DNA of 64,000 nt, taken from Arenicella xantha. GTDB lineage: Bacteria; Pseudomonadota; Gammaproteobacteria; Arenicellales; Arenicellaceae. Shown in pieces: positions 16,118-28,420 of the stretch; the stretch's first letter is position 1; every line of letters starts with the position of its first letter. Location of the stretch: the NCBI RefSeq assembly GCF_003315245.1, contig NZ_QNRT01000002.1, positions 301,245 to 365,244 on the forward strand. The letters are read 5' to 3'. The translations under genes were made by a program, and so were the position numbers. A model generated the notes under the pieces. It saw nothing but the letters and a program-made list of their open reading frames with translations. It was not told the DNA's origin and searched no databases.

Positions 16118-16966
16118 TTGTTGAAAAATGGTTTGCTTAAGAATAGTTTTGCTTTACTGATAATCTGCCTGATCGCGTTAGCTTACTTAGAGCAAACGCG
16201 CCACGTTGTAGTCCAACGAGGTGGCGGTGATGGGGCTAGCAGCTTACCCCATCTCTCAACCGTCGAACCGCTAGCGCAAAACAAGCAACAACGAGGTTTC
16301 ATCACCAGCCAATTCGGCATGTCGCACTTCAATACCGACGAATTAAACGCCATCGTTGGCGCACCGGACTATCAAGCAGGCAACGATAGTTTTTATTTAA
16401 CCGACCCCAAGCATCGGATCATCAATTATGTTGCCGTGGGGATTAATCAAAAACCCTACTTCGCAAATTCGTATCTAGTCGGTTTCGTACCGTTTCAAAC
16501 GGATCGAATTTGGGTCCCGTTGGCAACCCTAAGTATGCGTAAACGCTATGTGCTGGACCATATACAATATGGGCCCAGCATGTCGGATGTCTGGCAAAAC
16601 TCAGAACAAGCTTATTACTACGGTCATGGAGACTGTGAAGACCATGCCTTACTGTTGGCTGATTGGTTAATTGGTTTAGACTACGATGCCCGAGTCGTGA
16701 TTGGCGAGATACCAGCAGGTGGACACGCTTGGGTAGTAGTGTTTCTCGATGGTAAGGAGTACGTACTCGAAGCGACAGATAAACGCCGACCGTCATCATT
16801 AAACGATTTCATGTTGGCCAGTCTGGCCACGGCTTATCGGCCGAAACTTCAGTTCAATCGAACTTCGTTTTGGGAAAACACCGGTTCAACATTAACCGTT
16901 CGCTATGGCGATGATAAGTGGCAACTACACTCACGATTTAAACGCGAGTCGCCGGCGCCATTAACG

Positions 16967-16978
<12 letters not shown>
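16118..16978 (+). CDS. Transglutaminase-like (cysteine protease fold) membrane-anchored protein
   Basis: A 286-residue protein with a single N-terminal membrane segment (residues about 9-23) and a transglutaminase-like domain. The catalytic triad is visible: Cys in [16 protein letters not shown], His in [10 protein letters not shown], Asp in LEATDKRRP. Such periplasmic proteins often cleave or cross-link cell wall or exported proteins; the actual substrate is unknown. The start is TTG at 16118. GAGGG lies seven bases upstream, and no in-frame ATG exists before the membrane segment. It lies 44 bases after the DUF350 gene. Its 3' end overlaps the convergent rraA gene by 12 bases. Confidence 0.82.
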
Positions 16979-20957
<3,979 letters not shown>

Positions 20958-20968
<11 letters not shown>

Positions 20969-21605
20969 TACCTGTTTCCTCGCTCAATAAGCGTGTCATG
21001 GTTAGTTTAAGACCATCGTGTAAGCTTTTGGTTTCATTTAGTTTTTCAGGATTCGCCAGCCAGTAATAGACTACCCCGATAATAGATGCGCTAAACTGCG
21101 CTGCAATCACGTCCGCCTCTTTCTTAGCACGTTCTGAGATTCGCTCGTCGTGTACTATCCAATTTACTACGTCCTGAAAGCGTCGTTGATGAATAGCCTT
21201 GATGGTTGCACTTAGCTCAGAGTCGCTATTGAGTGACTCAAACCACAAGGTGTATAGCGTCCTAACATGATCAGGTGCGTCAACACAGAAATCATAATGC
21301 TGATCAATGGCATGCTCAATCGCCGCCAACCCCGACTTGGTGTTGGTCACCTCTTTAAGCTTAGCCAACCACATCTCACCAAGCTTCAACACGACAAAGT
21401 TAAATAGGTTGTCTTTAGACCCGAATCGATGACTAGCCAAGCCACGACTGTAGCCTGCCAACACACCAACATCGGTAAGGCTAGTGGCAGATGGCCCCCG
21501 CTCAACAATCAACTTGACGGTTGCATCAAGCATCCGTTGGTCGGACATCTCGGTGCGCTGCGCCTGCGTTCGGCGCGGCTCGCGTTGATTGGCGACATTA
21601 TTCAT
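20958..21605 (-). CDS. TetR-family regulator of the icmF operon
   Basis: A 215-residue TetR/AcrR regulator. The DNA-binding domain is at residues 20-70, with [28 protein letters not shown] forming the usual helix-turn-helix. The ligand-binding domain is unspecific. It lies five bases after the acyl-CoA dehydrogenase stop and overlaps icmF by 11, so it is in the middle of the operon and probably controls it in response to an acyl-CoA (inference). Confidence 0.88.
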
Positions 21606-21610
21606 TGAGA

Positions 21611-23386
21611 CTACGAGAAAGATTGCTCATTTAATTCGGAACCAATGCCGGCACCATCACGTACCGCACTCCCAAAAGCAAACGCTCGCGGTAACATTTG
21701 GTGGATATAAAACCGTGCCGCTAATAGTTTATTTGCGTAAAACTGCGAATCACCTTCACCGGATTGAAGCTTTTTGTGCGCCGCAAGCGCACTGCGATAG
21801 TGATACCACGCACCGCACACATACCCCATTTGCATCAAATAATTGTATGCCACAGCACCTTCGAAATAGTCGCTATCTTTATGATTATCAAGAATATAAT
21901 TTGAAGTCTCTTGCAGTTCTGATACGCCAGCACGAAACGCATCTCGCAATTCAGGAAAATCACCGGCTGACTCAACTGATTGCGTCATTTCGTTCATCAA
22001 CGCCTTAACCCCTGCGCCACCATCACGTATTAATTTTCGATTAACTAAATCATTTGCCTGGATACCATTGGTACCTTCATAAATCGAGGTGATACGAGCA
22101 TCTCTATAATGCTGAGCAACGCCTGTTTCCTCAACAAACCCCATGCCACCATGCACTTGAATCCCCAGCGATGTAACTTCATTAACCAGCTCGGTACACC
22201 AAGCTTTAGTTACCGGCGTCAGCAAGGCAAATCGTGTGGAATGATAATCGCGAGTCTCCTCATCATCGCCATGTGTCCGTAGATCGTGCGACATTGACGC
22301 GTCGTAGCACAGAGCTCGCATAGCGTCAGTGAGTGATTTCATCTGCATCAGCATGCGCTGCACGTCTGGATGCCCAATAATACTGATGCTATCACCGGTC
22401 GCTGGTGAACGACCTTGAACGCGTTCACGCGCGTAACTGAGTGCGTCTTGGTAGGCTCGCTCTGATAGGCCAACTCCCTCTAATCCAACTTCTAGGCGCG
22501 CATGATTCATTAACGTAAACATGCAAGCTAAGCCCTGACCAGGCTCACCGATCATGTACCCGACAGCGCCAGCATTCTCACCAAAACTCATAACACAAGT
22601 TGGGCTCGCGTTAATCCCAAGCTTATGTTCGGTAGAAACCACTTTAACGTCGTTGCGTTCGCCCAGACTACCATCTTCATTAACCAAAAATTTCGGCACC
22701 ACGAACAGCGACAAGCCCTTTACTCCCGCAGGTGCATCGGCTAACGGCGCTAACACGATATGCACGATATTATCGGTCATGTCATGCTCGCCCCAGGTAA
22801 TGTAAATCTTCTGACCTTTAATGAGATAGTGATCATCATGAGGGGTCGCTTTAGTTTTTAGATTTGATAAATCGGAACCTGCATGTGATTCTGTCAAATT
22901 CATCGTGCCAGTCCACTCTCCCGAAATAAGCTTCGGTAAGTAAATAGCCTTGAGTTCATTACTCGCATGCGCCGCAAATACATCAATCGCACCAGCCGTC
23001 AACATCGGGCATAGGGCCATCGAGGTATTCGCGCTATTCCAAAACTCACTTGCCGTCATATGCACGGTGAATGGTAAACCTTGACCACCATATTCAGGGT
23101 CTTGCGCTAAACTCATCCAACCGTTGTCAACAAAAAGTTGATACGCTTCTTTAAAACCATCTGGCGTCACCACCTCGCCATTGACTGCACGGCTGTGTTG
23201 TAAGTCGCCAACACGGTTTATCGGCGCGAACACTTGCGCAGCAAATTTACCAGCCTCTTCAACCACTGCATCAACAAGCTCTGCAGAAGCTTCTGAAAAA
23301 TCTGGCAAGGCGTACAATTTAGGCACATCAAGTAGATCATTAAGTACGAACGATATTTCCGAAACTGGTGCTTGGTAATCTGCCAT
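21611..23386 (-). CDS. Acyl-CoA dehydrogenase (large, DmdC-like subfamily)
   Basis: A 591-residue FAD-dependent acyl-CoA dehydrogenase of the long subfamily that includes 3-methylmercaptopropionyl-CoA dehydrogenase (DmdC). Motifs: GWMSLAQDPEYGGQGLP, MNLTESHAGSDLSNLKTKA, ITWGEHD, and the catalytic Glu in SIYEGTNGIQANDLVNRKL, followed by an extra C-terminal helical domain of about 130 residues. The subfamily also contains medium/long-chain and short branched-chain enzymes, so the substrate is not settled. It is the first gene of the icmF operon, which favours butyryl- or another short-chain acyl-CoA. A divergent TetR gene and a palindromic site lie upstream. Confidence 0.9.
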   Translation of the reverse strand: MADYQAPVSEISFVLNDLLDVPKLYALPDFSEASAELVDAVVEEAGKFAAQVFAPINRVGDLQHSRAVNGEVVTPDGFKEAYQLFVDNGWMSLAQDPEYGGQGLPFTVHMTASEFWNSANTSMALCPMLTAGAIDVFAAHASNELKAIYLPKLISGEWTGTMNLTESHAGSDLSNLKTKATPHDDHYLIKGQKIYITWGEHDMTDNIVHIVLAPLADAPAGVKGLSLFVVPKFLVNEDGSLGERNDVKVVSTEHKLGINASPTCVMSFGENAGAVGYMIGEPGQGLACMFTLMNHARLEVGLEGVGLSERAYQDALSYARERVQGRSPATGDSISIIGHPDVQRMLMQMKSLTDAMRALCYDASMSHDLRTHGDDEETRDYHSTRFALLTPVTKAWCTELVNEVTSLGIQVHGGMGFVEETGVAQHYRDARITSIYEGTNGIQANDLVNRKLIRDGGAGVKALMNEMTQSVESAGDFPELRDAFRAGVSELQETSNYILDNHKDSDYFEGAVAYNYLMQMGYVCGAWYHYRSALAAHKKLQSGEGDSQFYANKLLAARFYIHQMLPRAFAFGSAVRDGAGIGSELNEQSFS

Positions 23387-23479
23387 TGCTTGCTGCCTTC
23401 CTAAATAGGATAAAAGAATTATATTTTGATGGTTGTGGTACGGACTATAAATAGACTTGCCTGAACAAACCCCAATTTA

Positions 23480-23494
23480 CTTGTTTGCAACAAG
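23480..23494. promoter_or_regulatory. Palindromic operator between acyl-CoA dehydrogenase and TetR genes
   Basis: CTTGTT-TGC-AACAAG is a perfect 6-bp inverted repeat around three bases. A second, staggered pair ACTTG/CAAGT lies at 23479-23483 and 23495-23499. It stands in the short divergent region between two genes, where one TetR protein (the divergent one or the operon-internal one) would be expected to bind. Confidence 0.5.
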
Positions 23495-23614
23495 CAAGTC
23501 AATTAGCCACAGATATTGCCGCTATTACTATCAGAAGCAATAATCGATCTAGATAATATCTAAAATGGCGTTATCATGATGCAAACAAGATGTACCTATC
23601 GACAGTAAACTCCC

Positions 23615-24223
23615 GTGAATAACTCCATTCAATCAAGAAAAGCACCGTCCTCAGCGCGGGTCGGGCGACGCCGCGACAGCACTAAACACCAGGACATAAT
23701 GCAAGCCACACGCGAATTGGTTGGCGAACTCGGGTACCGAGGGCTGTCCTTAAGTTCAATTGCGAGTCGCGCCAAAGTGTCGCGCAATGTGCTTTACAAC
23801 TGGTGGAATGGTGATGTCAGTCGCATCGTCGAAGAAGCCTTTCTACCCAACGTTCGTGAATGGCCGGTACCGAATACTGGGAGCTTTGAATCAGACATCG
23901 ATCAATTTCTCGACTTAACCATCGACGCTATCCACAAACCTGATGTGCTAAAAGGGTTCTTAACTTTAGCGGCAGAAATCGTCGACGATAGCGCGCAGTT
24001 ATCACAAACTTCCCGCTATTTTCGCGCCCCTTACGCACGCCTGATTGCCAAGATCGTTCAACAAGCAGAAGCAAGAGACGAGATCTGCGCAGACCTTGAT
24101 CCCAATCATTTAGCTCAAATCATTTCAGGCAGCGTCATGCAATTTGCGATTAGCAAGAAACCTGGCCGCCGAAATACTAAAATAGTCTTATCAAAAATCA
24201 TCCAAAAACTCGCTCAAAAATAG
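23615..24223 (+). CDS. TetR-family transcriptional regulator
   Basis: A 202-residue TetR-type regulator with a basic N-terminal tail (RVGRRRDSTKHQ) and a helix-turn-helix, LSLSSIASRAKVSRNVLYNWW. The C-terminal half resembles the TetR C-terminal domain found in AcrR-like proteins. The start is GTG at 23615; the next ATG (23699) would cut into the DNA-binding domain. It is divergent from the acyl-CoA dehydrogenase operon across 228 bases with a palindrome, so it may control that operon, although the operon has its own TetR gene. Its ligand is unknown. Confidence 0.82.
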   Translation: MNNSIQSRKAPSSARVGRRRDSTKHQDIMQATRELVGELGYRGLSLSSIASRAKVSRNVLYNWWNGDVSRIVEEAFLPNVREWPVPNTGSFESDIDQFLDLTIDAIHKPDVLKGFLTLAAEIVDDSAQLSQTSRYFRAPYARLIAKIVQQAEARDEICADLDPNHLAQIISGSVMQFAISKKPGRRNTKIVLSKIIQKLAQK

Positions 24224-24228
24224 CCTAG

Positions 24229-24238
24229 TTGTATACAA
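24229..24238. promoter_or_regulatory. Distal GntR/PrpR-type operator, gntR-prpB-prpC side
   Basis: TTGTATACAA is a perfect 10-bp palindrome that fits the TNGT..ACNA pattern of FadR-subfamily GntR proteins. An identical copy lies upstream of acnD at 31129-31138. Confidence 0.6.
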
Positions 24239-24289
24239 TAAGCCCTGAATTATTGAATAAAAATGGAAATAGTGCCATTTATTCGCCTC

Positions 24290-24301
24290 ATTGTTGACAA
24301 T
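24290..24301. promoter_or_regulatory. Proximal GntR/PrpR-type operator, gntR-prpB-prpC side
   Basis: ATTGT-TG-ACAAT is a palindrome whose centre is 62 bases from the centre of the TTGTATACAA site. The site contains TTGACA and ends 30 bases before the gntR ATG. The acnD region has the equivalent site ATTGTCGACAAT at 31190-31201 with the same spacing. Confidence 0.6.
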
Positions 24302-24331
24302 TAGTCGCCGCACCAGCAAACTAACGAGGCT

Positions 24332-25027
24332 ATGTTAGAAGCCAATAACAATGTCTCGGACAATCCACCAGAACACTCAGACAATACCCTGAGCGGTCAA
24401 ACCACGACCGCACTACGAGAGGCTATCGTCACGGGGCAAATACGTCCTGGCGAAAAATTAAATGAGCCGCGATTAGCTGAGCAATTTCATGTCAGTCGCG
24501 GCCCCCTCAGAGAAGCTATACGTCGCTTGGTCGCAATGCGCTTAGTTCGGCACATCCCCCATGTTGGGGCAACCGTCGTCACCATGAGCCCAAATAGCAT
24601 CAAGGACCTTTACGAAGTCCGCGAAGTACTAGAGGGCAAAGCTGCTGGCCTAGCGGCTCTTAATATGACTGACGAGCAAATTACCCAACTACGCAAGCTA
24701 CTTGAAATTCACCGCCACCATACCGAAACAAATGCTGGTGAGTACATGCAAGCCGAGGGCGATTTCGACTTCCACTATCAGATCATCAAGGGTTGTGGTA
24801 ACGCCCTACTGGCAAACCAACTGTGTGACGAGCTATACCATCTGATTCGCATGTTTCGGTTCCAGACCAGTCGCTTCAAAGCCCGCTCTAATCGAGCGCT
24901 TATAGAGCACGACCAGTTAATTTACGCCATTGAGCTGCGCGATGCTGAGCTGTCAGAAATGCTGATGCGAAAACATATAGCTCGGGCCAAAACATCCATT
25001 CTTAACTCTTTAGCAACGCAGAGCTGA
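24332..25027 (+). CDS. GntR-family (FCD domain) regulator of the methylcitrate locus
   Basis: A 231-residue GntR/FadR-type regulator. The winged helix is at about residues 22-85, with RLAEQFHVSRGPLREAIRRL as recognition region. It is followed by an all-helical FCD effector domain containing DLYEVREVLEGKAAGLAA, FDFHYQIIKGCGN and EHDQLIYAI, including the histidines that usually bind a metal. It is the first gene of gntR-prpB-prpC, with five bases between its stop and prpB. GntR regulators precede prpBC-acnD-prpF operons in many gammaproteobacteria and respond to 2-methylcitrate or a related acid (known for some; inferred here). Two palindromic sites upstream recur before acnD, suggesting it controls both transcripts. 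Confidence 0.9.
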   Translation: MLEANNNVSDNPPEHSDNTLSGQTTTALREAIVTGQIRPGEKLNEPRLAEQFHVSRGPLREAIRRLVAMRLVRHIPHVGATVVTMSPNSIKDLYEVREVLEGKAAGLAALNMTDEQITQLRKLLEIHRHHTETNAGEYMQAEGDFDFHYQIIKGCGNALLANQLCDELYHLIRMFRFQTSRFKARSNRALIEHDQLIYAIELRDAELSEMLMRKHIARAKTSILNSLATQS

Positions 25028-25032
25028 CAACC

Positions 25033-25929
25033 ATGACTATACATTCAGCCGGCCACCGATTTCGGGTCGCTCTAACTGAAAATTCGCCCCTTCAAATTGT
25101 TGGAACGGTAAACGCCTATTCGGCGCTAATGGCTACCAAAATCGGCCACCAAGCGATCTACATCTCCGGCGGCGCATGCGCTAATGCATCATATGGCTTA
25201 CCCGATCTCGGCATGACCAGCATGAATGACGTACTAGAGGATGCTCGACGAATAACGTCAGCCGTCGATACCCCGCTGCTTATCGATATCGACACCGGAT
25301 GGGGCGGTGCGTTCAATATTGCTCGCACGATCAAAGAATCCATACGAGCTGGAGTCGCCGCCGTCCATATGGAAGATCAAGTCGCGCAAAAGCGCTGCGG
25401 ACACCGCCCCAACAAAGCCATTGTCAGCCGCCAAGAAATGGTTGACCGAATCAAAGCTGCAGTAGATGCACGAACCGATGATAATTTTTTTATTATGGCG
25501 CGTACCGACTCCTACGCAATAGAAGGCCTAGAGGCGTCGATCGAACGTGCAGCAGCCTATGTCGAAGCGGGCGCCGACGGAATCTTTGCTGAGGCAATGG
25601 CCTCACTCGATGAGTATCAAGCCTACAACCAGGTCATCGACGCGCCGATTCTAGCCAACATGACTGAATTTGGAATGTCACCGCTGTTTGATACGCAAGA
25701 GCTGCAGGCACACGGTGTCTCGATGGTTCTCTACCCTCTCACGGCAACACGCGCGATGCACAAGGCGGCCGAAATGGTGTATCAAGACGTTTTGAATAAA
25801 GGGCACCAACGCGACATGGTCGAGCACATGCAAACACGCATGGAACTCTATGACTACCTGAACTACCACGAATATGAGACAACATTAGACACACTGTTCT
25901 CAACCCACACCAACAAAACAACAGACTAA
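25033..25929 (+). CDS. prpB: 2-methylisocitrate lyase PrpB
   Basis: A 298-residue isocitrate lyase-superfamily enzyme that splits 2-methylisocitrate into pyruvate and succinate, the last step of the methylcitrate cycle. The catalytic KRCGH motif is at residues 120-124, with Cys122 as general base. The Mg2+-binding region includes LLIDIDTGWGG and VHMEDQ, and the substrate loop ARTDSYAIEGLEASIERA is present. Length is usual (290-300). It lies between gntR and prpC in the same transcript, with prpC 11 bases after its stop. Confidence 0.96.
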   Translation: MTIHSAGHRFRVALTENSPLQIVGTVNAYSALMATKIGHQAIYISGGACANASYGLPDLGMTSMNDVLEDARRITSAVDTPLLIDIDTGWGGAFNIARTIKESIRAGVAAVHMEDQVAQKRCGHRPNKAIVSRQEMVDRIKAAVDARTDDNFFIMARTDSYAIEGLEASIERAAAYVEAGADGIFAEAMASLDEYQAYNQVIDAPILANMTEFGMSPLFDTQELQAHGVSMVLYPLTATRAMHKAAEMVYQDVLNKGHQRDMVEHMQTRMELYDYLNYHEYETTLDTLFSTHTNKTTD

Positions 25930-25940
25930 GGAGTATCCCT

Positions 25941-27071
25941 ATGTCATCTGATTCAAAACTGAGCGGCGCAGGCCTACGCGGACAAGTTGCCGGACAAACC
26001 GCCTTGTGCACCGTTGGCACTCAAGGCTCAGGCCTTAATTATCGAGGCTATGACGTCGACGACCTTGCCGAAAACTGCATCTTTGAAGAGGTAGCGTACC
26101 TGATACTCAAGGGTCATTTACCGACTCAAACGGAACTCGACGCGTACCAACGCACTTTGCATGGCTTACGTAGCCTACCAAGCGCATTGAAAACCGCACT
26201 CGAACTCATACCCGCCAGCGCCCATCCGATGGATGTCATGCGCAGCGGCGTATCACTGCTTGGAAACCTCGAGCCTGAAACAGATTTCTCACAACAAGCC
26301 GAATGCGTTGATCGAATTTTAGCCCTATTGCCAGCTATTGTTGTGTATTGGTATCGATTTTCACACGAAGGTGTACGGGTTGATACAGACACCGACGAAG
26401 CGACTATAGGCGGACACTTCCTACATATGCTACACGGTAAACCGACTAGTGAGCTACATGCCAAAGTGATGAATGTATCACTGATTCTCTATGCAGAACA
26501 CGAATTCAATGCATCTACTTTTGCCGGCAGAGTTGCCGCATCTACGTTAACCGACATCCACTCGGTAATTACTGGAGCAATTGGCACTCTGCGCGGCCCA
26601 TTGCATGGCGGCGCAAACGAAGCAGCAATGGAAATGATCGAGCAATGGTCAACTCCGGATGAAGCCGAAGCTGCGATTCTCGACAAGCTGGCCAACAAAG
26701 AATTGATTATGGGATTTGGGCACGCGGTATATAAAGAACGCGATCCACGCAATGCAATTATCAAAAAATGGGCAGAAGTGCTTTCGAAAGACGTTGGCGA
26801 TGAAGTCCTATACCCCGTTTCGGAACGAGTTGAAGCGGTAATGAAACGCGAAAAAAACATGTTCTGCAATGCAGACTTTTTTCATGCGTCGGCCTATAAC
26901 TTCATGGGCATCCCGACCGGGCTATTTACACCAATTTTCGTGATGTCTAGGGTGACTGGCTGGGCCGCACACGCCTTCGAGCAACGTGCCAATAACCGGA
27001 TTATCCGTCCTAGTGCTGAATACATCGGCCCGGAACACCGAGCAGTTGTACCTATTTCAGACCGAGACTAA
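25941..27071 (+). CDS. prpC: 2-methylcitrate synthase PrpC
   Basis: A 376-residue citrate-synthase-family enzyme that condenses propionyl-CoA with oxaloacetate to 2-methylcitrate. The catalytic histidines are His222 (LHGGANEAAM) and His261 (GFGHAVYKERDPR), with the catalytic Asp in NADFFHASAYNFMGIP and CoA-binding RVTGWAAHAFEQ near the C-terminus. Length is that of the dimeric PrpC/citrate synthase type II group. AAGGAG stands six bases before the ATG. A strong terminator follows at 27114-27148. Unlike most prpBC-acnD-prpF loci, the acnD and prpF genes face it on the opposite strand. Confidence 0.95.
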   Translation: MSSDSKLSGAGLRGQVAGQTALCTVGTQGSGLNYRGYDVDDLAENCIFEEVAYLILKGHLPTQTELDAYQRTLHGLRSLPSALKTALELIPASAHPMDVMRSGVSLLGNLEPETDFSQQAECVDRILALLPAIVVYWYRFSHEGVRVDTDTDEATIGGHFLHMLHGKPTSELHAKVMNVSLILYAEHEFNASTFAGRVAASTLTDIHSVITGAIGTLRGPLHGGANEAAMEMIEQWSTPDEAEAAILDKLANKELIMGFGHAVYKERDPRNAIIKKWAEVLSKDVGDEVLYPVSERVEAVMKREKNMFCNADFFHASAYNFMGIPTGLFTPIFVMSRVTGWAAHAFEQRANNRIIRPSAEYIGPEHRAVVPISDRD

Positions 27072-27113
27072 GAGAAAATATAAAATTATTCAATAGCTTA
27101 GCAAACATAGTTG

Positions 27114-27148
27114 AAAGCCAACAGCATGGTCACTGCTGTTGGCTTTTT
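27114..27148 (+). terminator. Strong terminator between convergent prpC and prpF
   Basis: A perfect 13-bp stem (AAAGCCAACAGCA with TGCTGTTGGCTTT) around a 7-base loop is followed by TTTTT on the plus strand. It ends the gntR-prpB-prpC transcript. On the minus strand only TTT follows, so termination there is weaker; the site may still serve both convergent units. Confidence 0.9.
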
Positions 27149-27196
27149 AGCTAATCGGTGGATATATTTATCTGAAGACGCACGACTCTTTGCAAA

Positions 27197-28420
27197 TCAA
27201 TCAAATGCAGACGCCGGAACTCGCACAGAGCCTTCCATAAGAATCCTTGCCGAGCGACTCATCACGGCTTTTGATGCCTGCCATTTACCGTCGACCAAAC
27301 TAGCACTAGCACCAACCTTTAGCGTTCCCGAAGGATGTCCAAAACGAACAGCATTGCGATTACCACCGCCGCAAGCAAGGTTGACCAAACTACCCGGCAC
27401 CGCTGCAGCCACACTAATCGCTACCGCAGCAGTACCCATCATAGCGTGATGCAACTGCCCCATGGACATCGCACGCACTAACAAATCAATCTCCTCTCGG
27501 TCGACTAATTTGCCACTGGACGCTGTGTAGCTATCTGCTGGCGCAACAAATGCGAGCTTTGGCGTATGTTGACTCGCGGAGGCTTCTTGCAACGTGTTAG
27601 CTAAACCCATTTGAAGCGCACCACTGAGTCTAATTGCCTCTAGCTTAGTGAGCAGGCTCGCATCACTATTAATATCAGACTGCAATTCTTTACCGGAAAA
27701 ACCGAGGTCCGCGGCATTAACAAAAATGGTTGGAATGCCGGCATTAATCATAGTTGCCAAAAACACTCCATGACCTTCCACCGCTAAATCATCTACGATA
27801 TTACCGGTCGGAAACAGATCGCCATCGCCGGCAGCTGGATCCATAAATGCCAATTCAATTTCTGCGGCCGGGAACGTCACGCCGTCTAGCTCAAAATCTC
27901 CTATTTCCTGCACCTCACCGTCTTTAATCGGCACCGATGCAACAATAGTTTTAGCAATGTTAGCTTGCCATATTTTAACTTCGACGATGCCATTGTCTGG
28001 TAATCGGCCCGCATCAAGCATGCCCTGAGCTATAGCAAAAGGCCCTACCGCTGCACTCAAATTACCACAATTACCGCTCCAATCCACCACCGGCTTATCA
28101 ATAGATACCTGGCCAAATAAATAATCAACGTCGTGATCAGCTTGAGTGCTCTGAGACACTAGCACCGTTTTACTGGTACTCGAAGTTGCTCCGCCCATCC
28201 CGTCGGTCTGCTTTCCATATTGGTCGGGACTCCCAATCACACGCAGCAATACTTGGTCACGTACACGCCCAGGAGCTTGCATGCTTGCTGGCAAGTCTGC
28301 CACATTGAAAAACACACCTTTGCTAGTGCCACCGCGCATATAGGTCGCAGGCACTTTGATTTGCGGACGACTATTCATATTGGTATCAGTGCCCTGTGTC
28401 ATAGCCCCGCCCTCACTCAT
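27197..28420 (-). CDS. prpF: 2-methylaconitate isomerase PrpF
   Basis: A 407-residue PrpF protein that isomerises the 2-methylaconitate formed by AcnD so that it can be hydrated to 2-methylisocitrate. The fold is that of diaminopimelate epimerase. Motifs: MRGGTSKGVFF, a substrate loop GGATSSTSKTVLVS, and WSGNCGNLSAAVGPFAIAQG with a catalytic Cys. It overlaps acnD by eight bases (ATGAGTGA), so the two are translationally coupled. An alternative ATG six codons later (28402), preceded by a GGGCGGGG stretch, is almost as good. Confidence 0.94.
   Translation of the reverse strand: MSEGGAMTQGTDTNMNSRPQIKVPATYMRGGTSKGVFFNVADLPASMQAPGRVRDQVLLRVIGSPDQYGKQTDGMGGATSSTSKTVLVSQSTQADHDVDYLFGQVSIDKPVVDWSGNCGNLSAAVGPFAIAQGMLDAGRLPDNGIVEVKIWQANIAKTIVASVPIKDGEVQEIGDFELDGVTFPAAEIELAFMDPAAGDGDLFPTGNIVDDLAVEGHGVFLATMINAGIPTIFVNAADLGFSGKELQSDINSDASLLTKLEAIRLSGALQMGLANTLQEASASQHTPKLAFVAPADSYTASSGKLVDREEIDLLVRAMSMGQLHHAMMGTAAVAISVAAAVPGSLVNLACGGGNRNAVRFGHPSGTLKVGASASLVDGKWQASKAVMSRSARILMEGSVRVPASAFD

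Noticed and set aside
21589-22008. 139-codon plus-strand frame inside the acyl-CoA dehydrogenase
   Set aside because: It is antisense to a well-conserved enzyme; its composition (His/Arg-rich) is an artefact of codon use on the opposite strand.
27111-27449. 112-codon plus-strand frame at the prpF end
   Set aside because: It begins inside the terminator hairpin and runs antisense to the prpF C-terminus, which is clearly the real gene.
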